DNA from: UKL13-2 sp043793345
GTDB taxonomy: Bacteria > Pseudomonadota > Gammaproteobacteria > Burkholderiales > Usitatibacteraceae
Direction of reading: 5' to 3'
DNA length: 5,093 nucleotides
Assembly: GCA_043793345.1 (NCBI GenBank)
Contig: JAYVXF010000200.1
Coordinates: 1-5,093 of the forward strand
Part shown: positions 1 to 4,110 of the stretch, piece by piece
How positions within the stretch are numbered: position 1 is the stretch's first letter
Layout of the letters: the number at the start of each line of letters is the position of its first letter
Translations under genes and position numbers: made by a program
Notes under the pieces: model-generated
What the model saw: only the letters and a program-made list of their open reading frames with translations
Told to the model about the DNA's origin: nothing
The model's database searches: none

Positions 1-223
1 TGCAATTACGACGCGCAAACGTTGCGGATACATCCTGCGTCATCACCGCCGATCTCGTTGAACACGGTACGCGCGGTGCGATAGCGATCACCGAATACAT
101 TGGCGTGCTGCACGACGCACTGCGGCACGCGAAATCAACACGTCCGTTTCACATTCACCGTCGGTGGTACTGATGAAAATGGGGCAACAACCGTTGACGA
201 CGGCGAATATGGCGGGGGTGGAT
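1..223. other. Left edge, no supported gene
   Basis: Several short frames are open but none has a start codon with context or a recognisable product. On the plus strand one frame is open from base 3 to a TGA at 171-173. On the minus strand one frame ends with TAA at 6-8 and is open back to about 132, and a different minus frame is open from about 210 into that point. The minus frames together could be a frameshifted gene remnant, but the plus strand is equally open, so I make no call. Confidence 0.4.
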
Positions 224-248
224 GTTGGGCTTGGTAAAGCCGCCCAAC
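224..248. repeat. Palindromic intergenic repeat, GTTGGGC family (copy 1)
   Basis: GTTGGGC (224-230) and GCCCAAC (242-248) form a perfect seven-base stem with an 11-base loop, followed by CTACG. This is a common type of proteobacterial intergenic palindrome and is related to the copy at 2118-2145. It lies just past the stop of the last cassette gene (256) and may serve as its transcript-end hairpin. The arms resemble integron core boxes but stand in the opposite order (R' before R''), so it is not an attC. Confidence 0.6.
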
Positions 249-255
249 CTACGAG

Positions 256-807
256 CTACCCAAACCTTATGTTTACGAGAAAGGTGCCATTGCTAGTGAC
301 ATCCCAGTACTTTGGCTGTTTTGGCGACAACTTTCCATTCTCTATCGCGTGATCGAAAATTTCTTTCTCAATGGTTGCGAGGTCTTCAATGTTTCTCTTT
401 GCAATGCCTTGAACAGGAACCGTCGCAATCGAGGGATTCTGATGGTGGAAGTCGTTTCGGAAGCTCTTAAGAATGCCATTCATCGCTTCAGAACAGGACT
501 GCGACACGATATTCTTTGCAAGGAAGATGCCGACTAAATCACTTAGGTCTTGATTGGGTGCAATTGCGCTTCTCTCGGCGATGAAGCGAATCAACCCCTC
601 ACACACCGCCTGCGTGGTCATTGCCGTTGCCAAGAAGTAGCCATCGCGATAAAGGTAGACGCATTCGGTTGATGCTTGAGCAAAGTGATGGTTCGGAACA
701 ATAAGTTGAGGGCGTATCTCCAGCGCACGCGCGACGCGTTCTTCAAATGTCGACTTGAAACGCGACTCGAGGTAGTGCCTGACCGTTTGTTCGTCGTCAG
801 CATTCAT
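256..807 (-). CDS. Cassette-borne protein with HEPN-like R-x4-H motif, function unknown
   Basis: The product has 183 residues. I cannot name a family with certainty. It has no signal peptide or membrane segment, so it is probably cytoplasmic. Residues 63-118 look like two or more amphipathic helices (TTQAVCEGLIRFIAERSAI, DLVGIFLAKNIVS, CSEAMNGILKSF) ending in R117-N-D-F-H-H122. This fits the R-x4-6-H motif near the end of a helical bundle found in HEPN-type RNases and related domains. After it come a short loop (QNPSI), another helix (AKRNIEDLATIEKEIFDHAI) and a C-terminal part with QPKYWDV. The ATG at 805-807 lies seven bases after the R' box of the attC at 815-880, without a Shine-Dalgarno, as usual for cassettes. 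The stop is TAG at 256-258. No attC follows the gene; a palindromic repeat (224-248) comes instead. HEPN assignment is inference from motif and predicted helices. Confidence 0.78.
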   Translation of the reverse strand: MNADDEQTVRHYLESRFKSTFEERVARALEIRPQLIVPNHHFAQASTECVYLYRDGYFLATAMTTQAVCEGLIRFIAERSAIAPNQDLSDLVGIFLAKNIVSQSCSEAMNGILKSFRNDFHHQNPSIATVPVQGIAKRNIEDLATIEKEIFDHAIENGKLSPKQPKYWDVTSNGTFLVNIRFG

Positions 808-814
808 TTGTGAC

Positions 815-880
815 GTCTAACGTAGAGCGAACCGGGCTGCGCGGCTTTTTGCGCAGCTCCGGTTGAGCGGCAGGTTAGCC
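815..880 (-). other. Integron attC recombination site (66 bp)
   Basis: Read on the minus strand: R'' GGCTAAC (880-874), spacer CTGCC, L'' GCTCAACCGG (868-859), L' CCGGTTCGC (835-827 region), spacer TCTAC, R' GTTAGAC (821-815). On the plus strand AACCGG (830-835) pairs with CCGGTT (859-864), and GCTGCGC (836-842) pairs with GCGCAGC (851-857) around an eight-base loop; the unmatched bases beside the L arms are the extrahelical bases. The outer arms (GGCTAACC and GCTCTACGTTAGAC, less one position in the L' half) match the attC at 1330-1416, so the two sites belong to one attC type. Predicted cut at G821. Confidence 0.88.
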
Positions 881-916
881 CCGTCTTGGTTGAAGACGAA
901 GGCCGCGTTATGCTTC

Positions 917-1321
917 TTAGTTGCAGTTGCTGCTGACTGATGAAACTGCATCTTCGTAGTCACTGTAGGCATTTTTGACGCGACGAAACTCAGTGCTACA
1001 GTCGTCACCAAAGTCCTGTGCTTCGGCGCAATTCCGGAGCTTTCGCGAGTAGTCCGCGAGCTCGGAGGCCGCGCCTTCCGCTCGCGAATGCGAGTCTCGA
1101 CACTCCGCTGACTTGCCACTGCTACTTTGCGCTTTGATCCGACGGAATACGATAAGAACCTCCTGCCTCTCTTGAGGTGGAAGCTGCTCAAGCTTCTTCT
1201 TGCCCGACATGATGTCTTGGTAGTTTCTGAGACCGCGCTGGAGGTCTTGTGCCATTGCGACTGGCGCGACCTGGGCGAAGACAAATACGACGGCGATGAA
1301 GATTGTGCGCGTGAGTTTCAT
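917..1321 (-). CDS. Cassette-borne secreted four-cysteine helical protein, function unknown
   Basis: The product has 134 residues and matches no recognised family. The ATG at 1319-1321 is preferred over the in-frame TTG at 1325-1327 because it gives a standard signal peptide start, M-K-L-T-R. Residues 1-24 form a Sec signal peptide with core IFIAVVFVFAQVAPVAMA and an A-M-A/Q cleavage site. The mature part of about 110 residues is charged and mostly helical, with stretches such as KKKLEQLPPQERQEVLIVFR. It has four cysteines (74, 98, 108, 133), enough for two disulfides in the periplasm. The start lies eight bases after the R' box of the upstream attC without a Shine-Dalgarno, and the TAA at 917-919 lies 36 bases before the R'' box of the next attC. 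The gene and its attC therefore form a complete cassette of 515 bp (821-1335). Confidence 0.75.
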   Translation of the reverse strand: MKLTRTIFIAVVFVFAQVAPVAMAQDLQRGLRNYQDIMSGKKKLEQLPPQERQEVLIVFRRIKAQSSSGKSAECRDSHSRAEGAASELADYSRKLRNCAEAQDFGDDCSTEFRRVKNAYSDYEDAVSSVSSNCN

Positions 1322-1329
1322 GTGCAAGG

Positions 1330-1416
1330 GTCTAACGTAGAGCTAACCGGCGCGGCGCGGCTTTATCGCGCCGCGTCCAGCGACCAAAGGGAGCGAGGTT
1401 GAGCGCCGGGTTAGCC
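1330..1416 (-). other. Integron attC recombination site (87 bp)
   Basis: Read on the minus strand: R'' GGCTAAC (1416-1410), five-base spacer, L'' GCTCAACC (1404-1397), central arm, L' GGTTAGC (1348-1342), spacer TCTAC, R' GTTAGAC (1336-1330), which fits GTTRRRY exactly. L'' carries one extra base relative to L', as expected for the extrahelical base that sets strand choice. The plus strand, which is the bottom (recombinogenic) strand for this cassette orientation, folds with a nine-base perfect stem, CGCGGCGCG (1351-1359) with CGCGCCGCG (1367-1375), and a seven-base loop. The predicted cut is between G1336 and the following T on the minus strand. Confidence 0.85.
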
Positions 1417-1815
1417 ACGGTGACCTCGCAAAGAAAATGACAGAGGGACAATGAGTGAAGACAGCAGAAATGCGATGTTGCCAGAACCGCCGAATAACTG
1501 TGAGATCCCTGCGGTAGTCGTGTCATTGACTAGGCCGAAAATGATAGTGGTGAGCAAGAGTGCGGCCCAGAATAGAACCCAGCCTCTAAGCAGAAAAGTT
1601 GGGCAAAGAGGCAAAAGGATTGCGCCCGTAGCAAGGCCTAACAGGACTGAAGGAAGCAGAATTGATAACCAAGCAAAAGTATTTGATGGATGCTCTGGAC
1701 TTCCTCCGAGGAGAAAGAATCCATAGATCAGATTAGAAACAGCCCAGGTCCACCATAGCGGAGCCAATAAACCGATTACGGCAATGGTGATGATGCGTAT
1801 GTGGGCATGCGACAT
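1411..1815 (-). CDS. Cassette-borne four-helix inner-membrane protein, function unknown
   Basis: The product has 134 residues, is very hydrophobic, and matches no family I recognise. Four membrane segments are likely: about 7-36 (long, ending in Y-G-F-F-L-L), 47-70, 76-96 and 111-128. Short polar loops separate them (G-G-S-P-E-H-P-S-N near 37-45 and N-D-T-T-T near 97-101), and the C-terminal tail S-L-R-G-H-R-G is basic, which suggests a cytoplasmic C-terminus. The ATG at 1813-1815 lies five bases after a core-site-like box, with no Shine-Dalgarno. The TAA stop (1411-1413) falls inside the R'' box of the attC at 1330-1416, a hallmark of integron gene cassettes. It is the first gene of the cluster in transcription order. 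Many cassette genes encode small membrane proteins of unknown role, so no function is assigned. Confidence 0.75.
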   Translation of the reverse strand: MSHAHIRIITIAVIGLLAPLWWTWAVSNLIYGFFLLGGSPEHPSNTFAWLSILLPSVLLGLATGAILLPLCPTFLLRGWVLFWAALLLTTIIFGLVNDTTTAGISQLFGGSGNIAFLLSSLIVPLSFSLRGHRG

Positions 1816-1820
1816 AGAGT

Positions 1821-1876
1821 GGCTAACTAGTTTTCGACACCCAAACGCTGTCTACCATCCCGGTTGGGTGTCTAAC
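1821..1876 (-). other. Degenerate integron recombination site (possible eroded attC or attI) before the first cassette
   Basis: On the minus strand GTTAGAC (1876-1870) is followed 49 bases later by GTTAGCC (1827-1821), and the membrane-protein ATG comes five bases after that. Both boxes resemble the integron core site GTTRRRY; the first fits exactly and the second deviates at its sixth base. Between them lies a nine-base perfect inverted repeat, GACACCCAA/TTGGGTGTC, with a 19-base loop. Unlike the two good attC sites, both boxes point the same way, so this is not a normal R''-L''-L'-R' site. It could be a remnant of a deleted cassette, an attI-like insertion point, or a decayed attC. The position directly before the first cassette is the main support. 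Confidence 0.4.
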
Positions 1877-2117
1877 TCCCCGGAACCAGCTGCCTTGAAA
1901 CCCTTGACAGGCGCGGGTTTCGATCAATATGCCTTGTGAATTGATGGTACTAACAAAAGCGTAAAAAAACACATGCAGCCCATGCAGTCTGTATGCATCC
2001 TACAGCAGTTACGCGAACGCACCTGGTACTTGCATTGCAGTTGCGCAGCTTGGGTTGGACGCGAAGCGGCTCACGTCACAACATCGCCAACATTGATCGC
2101 AAATTTACCCGTCGCTT

Positions 2118-2145
2118 GTTGGGCTACGGCTGCGCCTAAACCAAC
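2118..2145. repeat. Palindromic intergenic repeat, GTTGGGC family (copy 2)
   Basis: GTTGG at 2118-2122 pairs with CCAAC at 2141-2145 around a G+C-rich centre. The palindrome extends outwards as CCCGT (2108-2112) against ACGGG (2144-2148) with a bulge. It resembles the copy at 224-248 in its opening GTTGGGCT and in the inverted GTTGG/CCAAC arms. It sits just past the stop of the secreted-protein gene and could act as a weak terminator or transcript-end hairpin, but no T-run follows it on the minus strand. Confidence 0.5.
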
Positions 2146-2155
2146 GGGCTGCGCG

Positions 2156-2461
2156 CTATTTTTTTAGCTGAAACACCATCGTCGCCGGACAGCTTTCTTC
2201 AAGCTGTACATCCCGCTTGGCGCCTGCGACTCTGTAGGTACAGATAAAGTCGTTGGTGCCCTTGTCGTTCTTCAGACGCTGCGACCTGAACAAAACACCC
2301 TCGGCGATCTTCGGCTGCGACAGGCCAGCCGGTTCTGCTGTCGTCGGCGCAGTTGGCGCGGATGGCAACACCGGTGGCTCGGTTGGCGGGCTGGCTTGCG
2401 CGAACGCGATACTGGCTGCTGCGCCAACGAATAACAACAACGCGAAATTGCCGACTTTCAT
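2156..2461 (-). CDS. Small secreted proline-rich two-cysteine protein, function unknown
   Basis: The product has 101 residues and I do not recognise a named family. Residues 1-21 form a classical Sec signal peptide: a Lys near the start, a hydrophobic core LLLFVGAAASIAFA, and an A-F-A/Q cleavage site. Residues 22-48 are a Pro/Thr/Ala-rich linker with repeated P-x-x-P spacing. Residues 50-101 look like a compact beta-rich domain with two cysteines (Cys74 and Cys91) that could form a disulfide in the periplasm. The ATG at 2459-2461 is supported by a strong Shine-Dalgarno, GGGGAAG (2466-2472), four bases upstream. The repeat block separates it from purA by about 340 bp, and the upstream 2473-2530 is AT-rich, so it probably has its own promoter (inference). 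Its stop at 2156 is followed by a palindromic repeat rather than a textbook terminator. Good evidence that it is a real gene, none for its role. Confidence 0.8.
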   Translation of the reverse strand: MKVGNFALLLFVGAAASIAFAQASPPTEPPVLPSAPTAPTTAEPAGLSQPKIAEGVLFRSQRLKNDKGTNDFICTYRVAGAKRDVQLEESCPATMVFQLKK

Positions 2462-2465
2462 GATG

Positions 2466-2472
2466 CTTCCCC
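2466..2472 (-). promoter_or_regulatory. Ribosome binding site of the small secreted protein gene
   Basis: GGGGAAG on the minus strand, four bases before the ATG at 2459-2461. It supports this start and contrasts with the cassette genes further left, which show no such motif. Confidence 0.7.
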
Positions 2473-2534
2473 AAAAAACAGACTAAACAAAAACATCAAA
2501 CTCATTCATCCGTGCGGCTCTACAGACATTAATG

Positions 2535-2745
2535 GCTGGAGATGCCCGCCAATGCTAGGGAACCTCTGATTAAGTGGCAGGCTCAGGACGAACGGTAACT
2601 TGTGGACTCCGTTCGTGGTGAGCTTGTCGAACCACATGCTGGAGATGCCCGCCAATGCTAGGGAACCTCTGATTGAGCCCTTCGACAGGCTCAGGACGAA
2701 CGGTAACTTGTGGATTCCGTTCGTGGTGAGCTTGTCGAACCACAT
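2535..2745. repeat. Imperfect tandem duplication of a REP-like intergenic unit (103 bp + 108 bp)
   Basis: Unit A spans 2535-2637 and unit B 2638-2745. Both begin GCTGGAGATGCCCGCCAATG and end GCTTGTCGAACCACAT. They differ by a few substitutions and a five-base length difference near 2571-2576 versus 2675-2685. Each unit carries a long palindrome: in unit B the left arm is 2678-2703 (CCCTTCGACAGGCTCAGGAC, then GAACGG) and the right arm is about 2717-2740 (CCGTTCGTGGTGAGCTTGTC, then GAAC). In unit A the outer part of the left arm is replaced by AAGTGGCAG. This CTTCGACARGCTCAGGACGAACGG-type palindrome is a familiar dispersed intergenic repeat in proteobacteria. A minus-strand open frame across the block (2506-2745) is only a translation of the repeat. 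Confidence 0.9.
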
Positions 2746-2773
2746 TCAAGTTTGACTTGATCAGAGGCTCCCT
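2557..2773. repeat. Inverted terminal repeats framing the repeat block (MITE-like structure)
   Basis: The left end at 2557-2575 (AGGGAACCTCTGATTAAGT) matches the reverse complement of 2755-2773 (AGGGAGCCTCTGATCAAGT) at 17 of 19 positions. The first 15 bases of the left end recur inside the block at 2660-2674 because of the tandem duplication. Outside these ends, GCTGGA at 2535-2540 is mirrored by TCCAGC at 2780-2785. Terminal inverted repeats around about 217 bp of non-coding DNA suggest a miniature non-autonomous element or a decayed insertion-sequence remnant. No clear target-site duplication is visible and no transposase is present, so the mobile-element reading is inference. Confidence 0.55.
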
Positions 2774-2800
2774 CGTGTTTCCAGCGTTTATGCTGCTAGC

Positions 2801-4096
2801 CTACCCGCGAAACGGATGCCTCACCACCACCGTCTCGTCACGATCAGGTCCGGTCGAAACCAGATCAATTGGTGTCCCCACCAGCGCTTCAATCCGCTTC
2901 AAATAAACCTGCGCGTTCCTCGGCAAACCATCCCACGTTTTCACCCCGTAAGTGCTCTCGCCCCAGCCCGCGTGATCCTCAAAAATCGGCTCGCAGTGGG
3001 CGATGCTGTCGGCACCGTAGGGAAGGATGTCGGTGATGCGGCCATCGATTTTGTAGCCGGTACAAATGCGCAAGGTCTCCAGCCCGTCGAGCACATCGAG
3101 CTTGGTGATACAGAGACCCGACAGCCCGTTGATTTGCGCGGCGCGTTTTAGCGCGGCGGCATCGAACCATCCGCAGCGACGCGGCCGGCCAGTGACGGAG
3201 CCGAATTCATTGCCGCGTTTGCGCAGGCGCTCACCGATGTCATTTTCGAGCTCGGTCGGAAAGGGCCCTGAGCCGACGCGGGTGGCGTAGGCCTTGGTGA
3301 TGCCGAGCACGTAGTTGAGCGCTTGTGGGCCTACGCCCGCACCGGCCGAGGCTTGCCCGGCCAGACAGTTGCTGGAGGTCACATAGGGGTAGGTGCCGTG
3401 ATCCACGTCCAGCAAGGCCGCTTGCGCACCTTCGAACAGCAGACTTTTGCCGTCCGCCATCAAGCGATGCAAATCTGCCGACACATCGGCAATCATCGGC
3501 TTTAAGCGCTCGCCCATTTTCAGCGTTGACTCGAACACGGAATCTACCGATACCGTTTCGGCTTTCAAATAATGCTTCAGCACGAAGTTGTGATAATCAA
3601 GCACCTCGATCAACTTCTCTTTGAAGCGCTGCGGAAAATACAAATCATGCAGACGGATTGCGCGCCGCGCGACTTTATCTTCGTAGCAGGGACCAATGCC
3701 GCGGCCGGTGGTGCCGAGCTTGGCGATGCCCAACGCCAGTTCGCGCGCCTGATCGATGGCGACGTGATACGGCAATATCAGCGGGCAGGCCTCGGAAATG
3801 CGCAGACGGCTCATCACTTCGACACCCGCCACCGCCAGTTCATCGATTTCATGCAACAACGCCTCGGGCGAAAGCACCACGCCGTTGCCGATGTAGCAGG
3901 TCACCTCGTGATGCAGAATGCCCGACGGAATCAGCCGCAGTACCGTTTTCTTGCCGTTGACCACCAGCGTGTGGCCCGCATTGTGGCCGCCCTGAAAGCG
4001 CACGACTGCGGCGACTTCATCGGTCAGCCAATCGACGATCTTGCCCTTGCCTTCATCGCCCCACTGGGTGCCGATGACGACGACGTTTCTTGCCAT
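2801..4096 (-). CDS. purA: Adenylosuccinate synthetase (IMP-aspartate ligase)
   Basis: PurA catalyses the GTP-dependent condensation of IMP with aspartate to adenylosuccinate, the first committed step from IMP to AMP, in the cytoplasm as a homodimer. The protein has 431 residues, close to the 432 of the E. coli enzyme. Visible motifs: the P-loop region GTQWGDEGKGK (9-19) with catalytic Asp14; GGHNAGHT (36-43) with catalytic His42; TGRGIGP (130-136); GTYPYVTSSN (234-243); VTGRPRR (301-307), the IMP/aspartate-binding arginine loop; and TKLDVLDG (331-338), the guanine-recognition segment. The frame is open 17 codons further upstream (to 4147), but that part overlaps the hisZ end. The ATG at 4094-4096 is chosen because a Shine-Dalgarno GAAGGAA precedes it at the right distance and MARNVVVIGTQWGDEGKGK is the conserved family N-terminus. 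It is probably co-transcribed with hisZ; no internal promoter was seen. All key residues are present and no damage was noticed. Confidence 0.99.
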   Translation of the reverse strand: MARNVVVIGTQWGDEGKGKIVDWLTDEVAAVVRFQGGHNAGHTLVVNGKKTVLRLIPSGILHHEVTCYIGNGVVLSPEALLHEIDELAVAGVEVMSRLRISEACPLILPYHVAIDQARELALGIAKLGTTGRGIGPCYEDKVARRAIRLHDLYFPQRFKEKLIEVLDYHNFVLKHYLKAETVSVDSVFESTLKMGERLKPMIADVSADLHRLMADGKSLLFEGAQAALLDVDHGTYPYVTSSNCLAGQASAGAGVGPQALNYVLGITKAYATRVGSGPFPTELENDIGERLRKRGNEFGSVTGRPRRCGWFDAAALKRAAQINGLSGLCITKLDVLDGLETLRICTGYKIDGRITDILPYGADSIAHCEPIFEDHAGWGESTYGVKTWDGLPRNAQVYLKRIEALVGTPIDLVSTGPDRDETVVVRHPFRG

Positions 4097-4101
4097 GTTG
4101 A

Positions 4102-4108
4102 TTCCTTC
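4102..4108 (-). promoter_or_regulatory. Ribosome binding site of purA
   Basis: GAAGGAA on the minus strand, five bases upstream of the ATG at 4094-4096. It lies in the 14-base hisZ-purA gap and decides the purA start in favour of 4096 over the longer open frame. Confidence 0.8.
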
Positions 4109-4110
4109 GA

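Larger units (their letters stand above)
1816..2155. other. Gene-free stretch between the secreted-protein gene and the cassette cluster
   Basis: No coding frame here has a convincing start, ribosome site or protein-like composition; a 64-codon plus-strand frame at 1973-2167 looks fortuitous. The stretch holds a string of short inverted repeats: GACACCCAA/TTGGGTGTC (1836-1844 and 1864-1872), GAAACCC/GGGTTTC (1897-1903 and 1915-1921), ATCAAT/ATTGAT (1923-1928 and 1940-1945), and the palindrome at 2118-2145. It also holds two integron core-site-like boxes. A TTGACA at 1904-1909 lies in the loop of the second hairpin and has no good -10 partner. Any promoter driving the cassette genes should lie here, but none is convincing. 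Confidence 0.6.

Noticed and set aside
1..210. Possible frameshifted gene remnant on the minus strand at the left edge
   Set aside because: Both strands are open over this short stretch, no start codon is visible and the product is not recognisable, so the evidence does not support a pseudogene call.
224..248. GTTGGGC...GCCCAAC considered as the missing attC of the last cassette
   Set aside because: The boxes are in inverse order for an attC and the 25-base span is too short; it fits a common intergenic palindrome better.
882..898. CGTCTT/AAGACG hairpin near the 917 stop as a terminator
   Set aside because: It has only a six-base stem and no T-run on the minus strand, and lies directly against the attC.
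1322..1327. A TTG start two codons upstream for the four-cysteine protein
   Set aside because: The ATG at 1319-1321 gives a standard signal-peptide start and TTG has no supporting ribosome site.
1904..1933. TTGACA as a plus-strand promoter -35 box
   Set aside because: The sequence at the right distance (ATATGC/TATGCC) is a poor -10 and no plus-strand gene follows.
2506..2745. A 79-codon minus-strand open frame with internally repeated protein sequence
   Set aside because: It is the translation of the tandem REP-like repeat (the familiar FVLSLSKG-type reading of this palindrome) and has no start context.
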